The notes under the pieces are model-generated. The model was not told the DNA's origin and ran no database searches. It was given only the letters and a program-made list of their open reading frames with translations. Source: Lachnospiraceae bacterium (GTDB taxonomy: Bacteria > Bacillota > Clostridia > Lachnospirales > Lachnospiraceae). From it: a DNA stretch of 64,000 nt. This document shows, in pieces, positions 36,364 through 42,919 of the stretch (positions within the stretch are counted from its first letter, which is position 1; the number at the start of each line of letters is the position of its first letter). Location of the stretch: positions 103,407 through 167,406 of the forward strand of contig SVDN01000001.1 in NCBI GenBank assembly GCA_015057825.1, given 5' to 3'. The translations under genes and the position numbers were made by a program.

Positions 36364-36488
36364 TTAACATTCACGCCAACATTTACCCCAAGTTCGTAAC
36401 ATACTTTCCAAAACAAAAGTACCAATACTGCTATTATTAACCCCATCAAAACCGGATGGGATTTAAAAAATTCTTTTATAACGGCCAT
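36360..36488 (-). CDS. 42-residue single-span peptide (MxVIKxFFKxHP family)
   Basis: ATG 36488 follows GGAGG. The peptide starts MAVIKEFFKSHPVLMG and continues with a hydrophobic span (IIAVLVLLFWKVCYELG). It pairs with the 44-residue relative at 35993-36127, sharing about half its residues. It overlaps the following 49-residue gene by four bases (ATGA), and the upstream GTGGAGGTATGAAAAATGG block recurs at 37109-37128. No function is known. Confidence 0.65.
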   Translation of the reverse strand: MAVIKEFFKSHPVLMGLIIAVLVLLFWKVCYELGVNVGVNVK

Positions 36489-36513
36489 TTTTCATACCTC
36501 CACTATTATAATA

Positions 36514-36723
36514 TCAATTCTTTTTATTCTTTTTTGCATTAATCAGCAAATAAACTATTAATCCACCAATCATACCTATTGGTATGCCAGCTACGCAACC
36601 TATCAAAAGTCCTTTACCATTATTTGAAGGATTATTTAAATATGATATTAAAGAACATATCGGAATAGCATATGCCACACCAAACATAGAACCAATTGAT
36701 ATAAAATACGATAATTTGTTCAT
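36514..36723 (-). CDS. 69-residue two-helix membrane protein
   Basis: ATG 36723 follows GGAGGG. Two hydrophobic helices (about 8-28 and 40-60) flank a polar NNPSNNGKG loop, and the C-terminus is basic (NAKKNKKN). Glycine zippers (GCVAGIPIGMIGG) suggest tight helix packing. I do not recognise a family. It sits inside the run of small membrane genes, 26 bp upstream of the 42-residue peptide gene. Confidence 0.65.
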   Translation of the reverse strand: MNKLSYFISIGSMFGVAYAIPICSLISYLNNPSNNGKGLLIGCVAGIPIGMIGGLIVYLLINAKKNKKN

Positions 36724-36777
36724 AGCCTTTCCCTCCTTTGTCTTTCCGCAAACACACCTTCATTTCTTTTATTCAAA

Positions 36778-37110
36778 TCAATGCATATATTTTGTTTTCC
36801 TATTTTTTTCTATGATTACAGTGGATACAATACCATATAAAATTGTTACAACAGCAATGATGATAACGATACTCAAAAGAAAATATAATCCGGTTAAAAT
36901 TGAAACTCCGATTAACGCAAATATAATTGCTGCCATCAAAAAAACTACTGCAGATTGTTTATAATACGGCTTCCAATCAGTTGTTCTTCGCTCTTGTTCA
37001 GTAGCAAATAAATACCCGTTGTTAAAACAGATACCCTTTTGCCTAAATGAACGAACAGAAAGCAACAGCCAAACAACAGCAACTCCAAACATAACAATTG
37101 TCGCAACCAT
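36778..37110 (-). CDS. Small membrane protein, three helices (copy B)
   Basis: This 110-residue paralogue of 35647-35979 has the same three hydrophobic segments, with NNGYLFATEQERR and WKPYYKQSAVVF in the middle and TVIIEKNRKTKY at the end. ATG 37110 follows GGAGG within a block (GTGGAGGTATGAAAAATGG) also found before the 42-residue peptide, which points to local segment duplication. The function is unknown; it is likely an integral membrane component of the same system. Confidence 0.75.
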   Translation of the reverse strand: MVATIVMFGVAVVWLLLSVRSFRQKGICFNNGYLFATEQERRTTDWKPYYKQSAVVFLMAAIIFALIGVSILTGLYFLLSIVIIIAVVTILYGIVSTVIIEKNRKTKYMH

Positions 37111-37136
37111 TTTTCATACCTCCACTTGTCACTTTA

Positions 37137-37319
37137 TCATTCAATGCCTTTTAACTTAGGCGAAGCCATCAAAAGACATATGCCCAAAATAGTAATTATT
37201 ATACACTGATACAAAGGCATATCAACTTTTCCCATAATCCTTGCCAATATTAAAAGCACTCCCACAATCATAGTAATCACTGATACAAATATAAATACTT
37301 TTTTCCCGGTAATTTTCAT
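37137..37319 (-). CDS. 60-residue two-helix membrane protein
   Basis: The frame starts at ATG 37319, overlapping the stop of the upstream gene by ATGA. Two hydrophobic helices (about 7-27 and 36-53) are linked by a short GKVDMPLYQ loop. The general plan resembles the 59-residue protein at 37708-37887. No family is recognised. Confidence 0.6.
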   Translation of the reverse strand: MKITGKKVFIFVSVITMIVGVLLILARIMGKVDMPLYQCIIITILGICLLMASPKLKGIE

Positions 37320-37633
37320 CTATTCTTTTCCCCGTTTCTGTTTTTTATGGCACTCATCAACTCAATAGCGACAACAACAATAAGCGAAAAAATTATACCC
37401 AAAATTGCCATTGCAAAGGAATTCGGTGTTCCTATTACTTCGTTTCCAGCTTTTTTGATGTCATAAATATTTATTCCAAATACAGATATATTGCATTCTG
37501 CAAGACTGTCCCTGTAAAAATTTCCATATCCATTAGAAATCGAAATTGAGCATATCAATACCGACAAAGTTATTCCTATTGTTATTCCTAAAGTGATTTC
37601 TATAACAATTCTTATAAATTGTTTTCTTGTCAT
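37316..37633 (-). CDS. 105-residue membrane protein
   Basis: I chose ATG 37633 (MTRKQFIRI), preceded by AAGGAA, instead of the longer frame to 37699. There is an N-terminal helix at about 8-30, an exposed polar middle with NGYGNFYRDSLAECN, and a second helix at about 70-92 followed by a basic tail. The middle could face outside. The downstream 60-residue gene overlaps its stop, so the two are coupled. The function is unknown. Confidence 0.6.
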   Translation of the reverse strand: MTRKQFIRIVIEITLGITIGITLSVLICSISISNGYGNFYRDSLAECNISVFGINIYDIKKAGNEVIGTPNSFAMAILGIIFSLIVVVAIELMSAIKNRNGEKNR

Positions 37634-37707
37634 TTTTTCTTTCCTTGCATAATACTTTTCGAAACCCAAAATACAGCTACTGTGCCTGCTATTAAACACA
37701 TCCTCTA

Positions 37708-37887
37708 TTATTTTTGCTTATTTTTATAGTTTCTTACACTTGCATATAAACCTATACTAGTGATAATCGGCATAAGAATCAACAATATTCCGGGAGCAAT
37801 CTGCTTATCAAGCAAAAAACCAATTCCCATACAAAGTTGTGCAATTACGCATATAGTATAAATCACTAAAATTTTTTTCTTAATCAT
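37708..37887 (-). CDS. 59-residue two-helix membrane protein
   Basis: ATG 37887 opens 59 codons: MIKKKILVIYTICVIAQLCM, a GIGFLLDKQIAPG loop, a second helix and a basic SVRNYKNKQK tail. A weak GGCGGA site lies upstream. A TATAAT at 37919-37924 (minus strand) supplies a promoter. The same upstream block and the same 3' end recur at 38430-38547 with the middle deleted, which supports this frame as a real gene unit. Confidence 0.6.
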   Translation of the reverse strand: MIKKKILVIYTICVIAQLCMGIGFLLDKQIAPGILLILMPIITSIGLYASVRNYKNKQK

Positions 37888-37888
37888 A

Positions 37889-37945
37889 CATTATCCGCCC
37901 AACATTCCATCTATACTCATTATAGTACGTGCAAAGTTTCTTTTA
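37889..37945 (-). repeat. Duplicated promoter/leader block, copy 1
   Basis: TTATCCGCCCAACATTCCAT at the start and AAAGTTTCTTTT at the end match 38486-38543, with about eight differences. On the minus strand it holds TATAAT (37919-37924) and the leader of the 59-residue gene. Confidence 0.75.
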
Positions 37946-38103
37946 TATCTCATATTTTATTCCCTGCCCGTTTCCTTACATAAAAATATTAAGACATAGT
38001 CTTCTTAAACATCCCACTTTTTCCTTATTCATCATAATTCTCCCAATATTCTATTGCCTTGCAGCTTTCAAAGTTACAAAAATTCCATACCTCCACTTGG
38101 CAC

Positions 38104-38403
38104 TTAATCTTTCATTAATAATTTTGTATTAAGGCCTGCCAATATAACTATCAGCCACACAGCTATAATAATAAATCCAATCACCTGAATAGGTTCAAGA
38201 TTATATGCCACTCCTAAAGCTAATAACAGCATAGGAATAACAAATGCCATCATAGCTATTCCCATAAACTTTTTTAGCTTTAGAAAGTCATATCTTTCAA
38301 TTGCATTCTTATCCAACCCCGCTACTAATTTAAGTCCTTTCCCATTTAGCATAAGCAATCCTAAAATCACAAATACTGCTGCCAATATCAAATATAGAAT
38401 CAT
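38104..38403 (-). CDS. DUF3784-like membrane protein
   Basis: The 99-residue protein has helices at about 2-20, 48-66 and 74-93. Between the first two is GLKLVAGLDKNAIERYDFLKLKKFMG (position about 27-52), which follows the DUF3784 pattern of an exposed loop with KxxYDxxKLxxFxG. ATG 38403 has GGAGGG upstream. The promoter is the duplicated block at 38486-38547. A second relative lies at 39333-39653. The family function is unknown, but such genes often occur beside ABC exporters and membrane proteases. Confidence 0.7.
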   Translation of the reverse strand: MILYLILAAVFVILGLLMLNGKGLKLVAGLDKNAIERYDFLKLKKFMGIAMMAFVIPMLLLALGVAYNLEPIQVIGFIIIAVWLIVILAGLNTKLLMKD

Positions 38404-38429
38404 TTGTCACACCCTCCATTACATTTTTA

Positions 38430-38547
38430 TTGATTATTTTTATAGTTTCTTATATTTACGTAAAAACATATACTAGTGTTAATAATATATTATCCGCCCA
38501 ACATTCCATCTACAAGCATTATAGCATATGTAAAGTTTCTTTTGCAA
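38430..38547 (-). pseudogene. Deleted copy of 59-residue gene and its promoter
   Basis: The part 38486-38543 repeats the promoter and leader of the 37708-37887 gene, including a TTGCAA/18 bp/TATAAT promoter (38518-38547). The part 38430-38485 repeats only its last 20 codons (ACTAGTATA, AAGAAACTATAAAAATAA). The body of the gene is missing. The remaining promoter now probably drives the DUF3784-like gene. The interval 38404-38653 holds nothing else I can support, apart from a possible 35-codon frame. Confidence 0.6.
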
Positions 38548-38653
38548 ACCTGATTTCATGTATTTTCGGCTGTCCGCTTGATTTGGTTGTGTTATTATTT
38601 CCACTAAGACCGTTTGTGTCAATCATTGTAGCTTCTTACGCATCACCACACAT

Positions 38654-39346
38654 TCACCTCAAAGCACAACTTATAATTGCCAATACAATCAATGCTATTA
38701 TTACAACTATTGAAAATTTTGATATATAAATATGCTTTTTTACATTTGCTTTTACATCCTCATTCCATTGTTCTTTGCCTATAAAAGAAATGCCAAACCC
38801 CTTTTTCCCCGACAAATCCATTTCGGAAATCACGTATAAGCCCACCATTTTTGTCATATCTTCTTTATCAACAAGCAGTACTCCACTGGGTAATTTAACT
38901 ATATAGCACATCTGAACGATATCGCCGAGAGCCACAGCAAAAGATATTGTTGAAAACACAAGTAAACTTGTACTATTAAATAATATCGCTAATATAAATG
39001 GAACTATACCCAAAATCAACAGTGGAAAACTCAAGACAAACATCATGTCATTCCGCGTTGTTTTATTACAGCAAGCACAATACAATATGCCCTTCTCAAG
39101 CAATATTCCCAATATAATATCCTGTATTTTAGCCTTGCCCTTAATTATCCAAGCCAACGCATGTAACAATTCATGAACAACTAATGAAATAGCAACCAAA
39201 ACAATAAAAACTATTTTATTTATAGTTATTAACTCAGTCCATGAATATCCGAGTTTATTAAATACAAAATACTCAAGCAAGGCAAAATAAAGGATTCCAA
39301 CCAATAATAATAATGGAATATTAAACTTATACTTATATAGCTTCAT
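38654..39346 (-). CDS. DUF3267-type membrane metalloprotease-like protein
   Basis: The 230-residue protein has four or five hydrophobic helices and a VVHELLHALAW motif, an HExxH zinc site within a membrane helix. This is the DUF3267 pattern related to intramembrane zinc proteases. Such enzymes cut or mature membrane peptides or regulators. I chose ATG 39346, which overlaps the end of the upstream gene by 14 bp; the longer frame to 39415 runs through that gene. A likely third metal ligand may be Asp in VALGDIVQM. The substrates may be the small peptides of this island, which is inference. Confidence 0.75.
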   Translation of the reverse strand: MKLYKYKFNIPLLLLVGILYFALLEYFVFNKLGYSWTELITINKIVFIVLVAISLVVHELLHALAWIIKGKAKIQDIILGILLEKGILYCACCNKTTRNDMMFVLSFPLLILGIVPFILAILFNSTSLLVFSTISFAVALGDIVQMCYIVKLPSGVLLVDKEDMTKMVGLYVISEMDLSGKKGFGISFIGKEQWNEDVKANVKKHIYISKFSIVVIIALIVLAIISCALR

Positions 39347-39653
39347 TCTTTTTAAGCAACCTCGACCTATTGATGATAAGAAAAGAGCACGGTACAAGTG
39401 CAACAGCCACAACAATCACAATAACTGTTATAACATTGTTATTCCTATATAAACCAAACGCTAATAACAACATTAGACCGGCAAATAAGAAACAAAATAT
39501 ACTCGTGAATAATCTGAGTTTTTTTATATCATATTTTTCTAATTTGTCGGCTGACATTCCCAGAATAAACTTTGGTATTGAAGCTTTTAAAGAATAAATT
39601 CCCCTAAAAGTCATATAAGCTGCGACTATCAAACTTGGTATCGAAAAAAACAT
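39333..39653 (-). CDS. DUF3784-like membrane protein
   Basis: The 106-residue protein has helices at about 3-20, 50-68 and 74-92. The loop IPKFILGMSADKLEKYDIKK (about 27-46) matches the loop of 38104-38403. ATG 39653 follows GGGAGGAG. It is translationally coupled to the DUF3267 gene. The function is unknown. Confidence 0.7.
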   Translation of the reverse strand: MFFSIPSLIVAAYMTFRGIYSLKASIPKFILGMSADKLEKYDIKKLRLFTSIFCFLFAGLMLLLAFGLYRNNNVITVIVIVVAVALVPCSFLIINRSRLLKKNEAI

Positions 39654-39674
39654 CCTAATCTCCTCCCAAATAAC

Positions 39675-40031
39675 CTAATTGTGATACTTCATAATGCTTA
39701 AGATGGCTCGTCCATCATTCTTCCATATGGGCAAGATATTTAAAAACCCGTTGAGAGTTAGAATGATACATAAAAACTTTATCAAGATACTTCCGGAACT
39801 CAAAAGAAAGACTTCAATAATAACAGCAGATAGCTCAGTAAAAAATGCGCCACCAAAGTAAAACAGTATCCATTCCATTCTTTTCTTAACTTGTTTTTCT
39901 GCACATTCAATTGAAAATATTGGCATTATAAACAACATTCTAATTCTTATTGTTTTGACCTTAATTCCTACAATAGCGGCTGTAATAATATGCCATATTG
40001 CAAATGCCTGTTTTCTTTCATTTGCTAATCC
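39675..40031 (-). pseudogene. Degenerate M50-type protease remnant
   Basis: The open frame runs from just after a TGA at 40032-40034 to 39675, with its only ATG at 39938 (87 codons). Upstream of that ATG the frame reads IWHIITAAIVGIKVKTIRIR, which lines up with the HExxHxxxAxxxGIKVxxIxI helix of M50 site-2 proteases. Glu and the second His are lost. The end has LNGFLNILPIWKNDGRAIL, matching the NLLPxxxxDGGxxL motif with its metal-binding Asp kept. The whole is too short and lacks a start with a binding site, so it looks like a decayed or inactive protease next to the ABC genes. Confidence 0.5.
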
Positions 40032-40729
40032 TCACTTCGCCGTCTTCTAAAGGCCAGCCAAAATAATAAAGCCGCGACAATGATACTGATTACCACTATA
40101 AAAAGCTGTTTATAAGTAGCTGTATTTGCAGCAACTGCATCCACTAATATCTGCGAATATAGTATTTTTGTTACGTGGTGAATATTTGTACTGAACGTTC
40201 CCAATATTGCTGAAAAAACAAGCCCCATTCCTACAATTATTGTCATTACCGATACTCCTGCTTGGTTTTTTGAAGTTATTCCAATAATTGCGCCAATTAA
40301 TAATGAGCATATTTCACCTAATAAAAAAACAAATATAACATAATCGCCTAACTCTATACCGGTGAAGCTTTTTGCTATTGTCGCCATAGCACAAAAATCC
40401 AGCGATGTTAAAATCCATAGAGTAAAAACCATTCCAAAAATATATTCATGCCATTTTAGTCCGGCAAAAATTAGTCCTCTAAGAACCCCTTTCTCACGTT
40501 CTTCGCTTATTTGACTGGCCATACAAACAATAGGCGGAAGAATTACTCCCATTATCATAATCATGTACCAAGCGCCGCTTACCTCAAGCGACAGCGAAAT
40601 TGCAAGAACAATCGGAAATAGTGCGAATATAATCAATAATTTATAGTTTCTAAACAATTCGATTCGTTCTTTAATAAGAATTGCTTTTATTCTCGTTAAT
40701 TTTCTTACAAATTTTATTCTAACGTTCAT
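40025..40729 (-). CDS. ABC-2 type transporter permease
   Basis: The 234-residue integral membrane protein has six hydrophobic helices and an N-terminal cytoplasmic KERIELFRNYKLL segment. SQISEEREKGVLRGLIFAGL is the cytoplasmic coupling stretch usual for ABC-2 permeases (EREKGTLE-like). Its start overlaps the ATPase stop by 11 bp, so the two form one transporter, probably a homodimeric permease with two ATPases. It likely exports or extracts a peptide or lipid. The cargo is unknown, but small peptides encoded nearby are natural candidates. Confidence 0.85.
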   Translation of the reverse strand: MNVRIKFVRKLTRIKAILIKERIELFRNYKLLIIFALFPIVLAISLSLEVSGAWYMIMIMGVILPPIVCMASQISEEREKGVLRGLIFAGLKWHEYIFGMVFTLWILTSLDFCAMATIAKSFTGIELGDYVIFVFLLGEICSLLIGAIIGITSKNQAGVSVMTIIVGMGLVFSAILGTFSTNIHHVTKILYSQILVDAVAANTATYKQLFIVVISIIVAALLFWLAFRRRRSED

Positions 40730-41552
40730 TATTTACCTTTCTAAAAATCTCATCAAGATTAGGTTTTTTTATGTAAATATCTGCTATCTCAATTTTTTTC
40801 AAAAGCTCACACAATCTATTATTGCTTTCATTATCCATATTAATGCGGTATTCTTTATTATTTGTATCCTTTACTATAATTTGGGGTTTTAAATTATGTT
40901 TATCACATATATCCTCAAACTTTCCATACTCAACAAATATTCCTCTATACATTATCCCAATCTTATCGCACAATAAAGAAGCTTCCTCCATATCATGTGT
41001 TGTAACAATAACCGTTGTTCCTTTTTTATTTTCAGATTTAATTATTTCCTGAATAAAACTTTTATTTACCGGATCTAAGTCACTGGTAGGTTCATCCAAC
41101 AATAAGAGTTCAGGAGAATTTATTATTGACTTCGCAAATAAAAGCCTTTGCTTCATACCTTTCGAAAGTGAACGCACCTGTTTCTTTTCATCGTCAAGCC
41201 CAACCATGTTCAGCAATTCTGTAACCCTCTCAAAACCTATTCCATGAATTCTACAAAGCAATTCAAGATTTTCTCTTGGTGTTAATCTGTCAAAACAAGC
41301 TATTCCTTCCCCCATTATTCCTATATTTTCCCAACATATGTTTTCTTTTTCCACATTCAAACCAAAAACTTTCACTTCCCCTTCATCCGGCTTGGCTTGT
41401 GACATAATTATTTTCAAAAGCGTAGACTTTCCAACCCCGGACGATCCTATTAAACCAAAACACTCACCTCGTTCAATCTGTAAATCTATTCCATCTATTA
41501 TCGTTTTATTTTTGTAGCTCTTTTTTAGTCCCTTTATTTCAATATCATACAT
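40719..41552 (-). CDS. ABC transporter ATP-binding protein
   Basis: The 277-residue protein has Walker A GSSGVGKST near residue 36, the signature LSKGMKQRL near 129, Walker B LLLLDEPTSDLD near 150, and the H-loop TTHDMEEA. The C-terminal 60 residues after the nucleotide domain are of the kind seen in CcmA/DrrA-like exporters. ATG 41552 follows AGAGGTG. Upstream on the same strand come two very short peptide genes and a hairpin (41575-41605) that may reduce read-through into the transporter. Confidence 0.92.
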   Translation of the reverse strand: MYDIEIKGLKKSYKNKTIIDGIDLQIERGECFGLIGSSGVGKSTLLKIIMSQAKPDEGEVKVFGLNVEKENICWENIGIMGEGIACFDRLTPRENLELLCRIHGIGFERVTELLNMVGLDDEKKQVRSLSKGMKQRLLFAKSIINSPELLLLDEPTSDLDPVNKSFIQEIIKSENKKGTTVIVTTHDMEEASLLCDKIGIMYRGIFVEYGKFEDICDKHNLKPQIIVKDTNNKEYRINMDNESNNRLCELLKKIEIADIYIKKPNLDEIFRKVNNER

Positions 41553-41574
41553 ATAACACCTCTGTTATTCAAAG

Positions 41575-41605
41575 CAAGAGAGGAAGTTTTTAACCTCCTC
41601 TCTTG
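41575..41605. terminator. Hairpin between peptide genes and ABC genes
   Basis: CAAGAGAGGA (41575-41584) pairs exactly with TCCTCTCTTG (41596-41605). On the plus strand AGTTTTTT follows; on the minus strand CTTTG follows. As an attenuator on the minus strand it would make the short peptide mRNA more abundant than the transporter mRNA. Its 5' arm on the minus strand contains an AGGAGG-like sequence. Confidence 0.55.
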
Positions 41606-41611
41606 AGTTTT

Positions 41612-41683
41612 TTACATAAATGCTGCAGTTGCCGCAAGAAGCGCGCACCAAACATAATTCATGTCTCTAGCCTCAGCATTCAT
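41612..41683 (-). CDS. Possible 23-residue hydrophobic peptide
   Basis: ATG 41683 opens MNAEARDMNYVWCALLAATA plus AFM and a stop. AAAGGA lies about ten bases upstream. It overlaps the end of the 44-residue gene by 11 bp in another frame. The single Cys and hydrophobic end could suit a signal or bacteriocin-like peptide. It is short enough to be chance. Confidence 0.35.
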   Translation of the reverse strand: MNAEARDMNYVWCALLAATAAFM

Positions 41684-41807
41684 GCCTTTCTTTTCCTTTT
41701 ATCAGATTTGCAACCATCGCGTCTGCTATAAATCCCCAGGTAAATAAAAGAACATTCCTTGCAGCCTTTAAAGACGATAAATATTCTTTTTCAGATTGCT
41801 TTTTCAT
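41673..41807 (-). CDS. 44-residue peptide upstream of ABC transporter
   Basis: ATG 41807 follows AAGGAG with good spacing. The product starts MKKQSEKEYLSSLKAARN, has a hydrophobic VLLFTWGFIADAMV span and ends NLIKGKERHEC. A basic, polar N-terminus with a single span and a C-terminal Cys could be a peptide precursor or a small membrane subunit. It is the first gene of the ABC transcript, just across from the response regulator gene, which favours a link to sensing or export. No family is recognised. Confidence 0.55.
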   Translation of the reverse strand: MKKQSEKEYLSSLKAARNVLLFTWGFIADAMVANLIKGKERHEC

Positions 41808-41927
41808 TTTCTTTCTCCTTAGTATCCAGAGTCGTCATATCGGCATAATGAAGTGACATTTCAATCTCGTAGCTGTTTTGAATTCAAAAAATTACTTAAA
41901 TTTTCTTTGTTATTTTTTTAACTATTA

Positions 41928-41956
41928 TTCAAATTCTTTAATTATTATGTTATAAT
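41928..41956 (+). promoter_or_regulatory. Promoter of response regulator gene
   Basis: TTCAAA (41928-41933), a 17-bp spacer and a perfect TATAAT (41951-41956), 28 bp before the GTG start. Confidence 0.65.
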
Positions 41957-41983
41957 TTTTATTATAAGGGAGGGTTATTAACA

Positions 41984-42766
41984 GTGTCAAATAGTTTAAA
42001 TATTCTTTTAGTTGAAGATGATATCTCTAGCTGTCTCGTGCTACAAAGAGCTGCTGAAAGCTACAAAGATATCAATATTGTTAAAGTTGTTGACAATTCC
42101 CGTGATGCTTTGTCTGTTTTTGTTAATTTCAGTAATGATGACACATCCTCATCTCTCGTTCCCAACGTTATAATCCTTGACTTGGAATTAAATGACAGCG
42201 AAAGCGGTATTAGTTTTCTACATGAATTTGAAAATCTCAATCTTTCGATTAATCCTTTTATTTTGGTTACAACAAATAATACCAGCAAAGTAATTCACGA
42301 TAACGCAGAGGAGCATGGTGCAGATATGTTTATATATAAAACTTCTCCCGATTATTCTCCGACAAATCTACTTAAACTTATCAATTCGCTTGGGCCAAGC
42401 ATTATTTCAAACTTTAATTCTTGCAGATTTTGCAAAAGTGATTCTGCAAAAAGCAAAGAAAAACTCGTTAGCGAACTTATCGTTCTTGGTTTTTCGACCA
42501 AACGTAAAGCTTTAAACTATATAACGGATTCAATCCTTCAATATGCCGTTTCTCCCGATAATTTTCTGGATGTAGTGGCATCAAAATACAGAATAAAACG
42601 CAACTCCCTCGAGATGTCCTTACGTCGCGAAATAGAACGTGTGTGGCTCAGACAAGATCCCGAAGTTCTGTTGAAACAGTACAAAGCTTATATACATCCG
42701 GATCGAAATGTGCCAACATTACTGGAATTTGTATCTTACTACGCCGGAATGGTTCAAAACTTTTAG
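41984..42766 (+). CDS. Response regulator with Spo0A-like DNA-binding domain
   Basis: The 260-residue protein has a receiver domain at 1-130 with the acidic pair near Asp12-Asp13, phospho-acceptor Asp66 in VIILDLELND and Lys119 in FIYKTS. From about 155 the sequence ELIVLGFSTKRKALNYITDS, then VASKYRIKRNSLEMSLRREIERVW and TLLEFVSYY, follows the C-terminal domain of Spo0A, including its helix-turn-helix and the conserved W and EF positions. The receiver and linker differ from true Spo0A and have a CRFCKS pair. GTG 41984 follows GGGAGG. It probably takes phosphate from the AgrC-like kinase encoded downstream and controls the adjacent peptide/ABC genes. Confidence 0.8.
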   Translation: MSNSLNILLVEDDISSCLVLQRAAESYKDINIVKVVDNSRDALSVFVNFSNDDTSSSLVPNVIILDLELNDSESGISFLHEFENLNLSINPFILVTTNNTSKVIHDNAEEHGADMFIYKTSPDYSPTNLLKLINSLGPSIISNFNSCRFCKSDSAKSKEKLVSELIVLGFSTKRKALNYITDSILQYAVSPDNFLDVVASKYRIKRNSLEMSLRREIERVWLRQDPEVLLKQYKAYIHPDRNVPTLLEFVSYYAGMVQNF

Positions 42767-42813
42767 AACCCAATCATTCCCCATCCGAATAAGTATTTTA
42801 AAAATTCCCACAT
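42763..42813 (-). CDS. Candidate 16-residue peptide, MWEFLKYLFGWGMIGF
   Basis: On the minus strand, between the regulator and the kinase, ATG 42813 is preceded at good spacing by AGAGGTGAG, a strong ribosome binding site. It opens 16 codons rich in aromatic residues (W, F, Y, F, W, F), then TAA, which overlaps the regulator stop. The site and the composition suggest a translated amphipathic or membrane peptide, perhaps a signal read by the kinase. The larger frame around it, to 42999, is not supported. No promoter was fixed. Confidence 0.45.
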   Translation of the reverse strand: MWEFLKYLFGWGMIGF

Positions 42814-42862
42814 GATTCTCACCTCTCTTGCCCAATATTTTAATTGTTTCGGATTTAGTTTT

Positions 42863-42907
42863 ATGTATAGTTTTTGTATGTGATTTTTGTAGTTTTTTGT
42901 ATAGTTA
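42863..42907 (+). promoter_or_regulatory. Direct repeats before kinase gene
   Basis: TTTTTGTA occurs at 42871, 42884 and 42894, and GTATAGTT occurs at both ends of the stretch (about 42864 and 42899). They lie just upstream of the kinase ribosome binding site and could be binding sites for a regulator. Simple T-richness is the alternative. Confidence 0.3.
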
Positions 42908-42919
42908 AGGTGATATATT

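Noticed and set aside
37985..38045. A 19-codon minus-strand frame (MMNKEKVGCLRRLCLNIFM) with a GGGAG site
   Set aside because: It is too short and without a relative or clear promoter; the surrounding sequence looks like a decayed gene copy.
38430..38729. 99-codon plus-strand frame
   Set aside because: It runs across the deleted gene copy and the end of the protease-like gene on the other strand. It has no ribosome site and no family signal.
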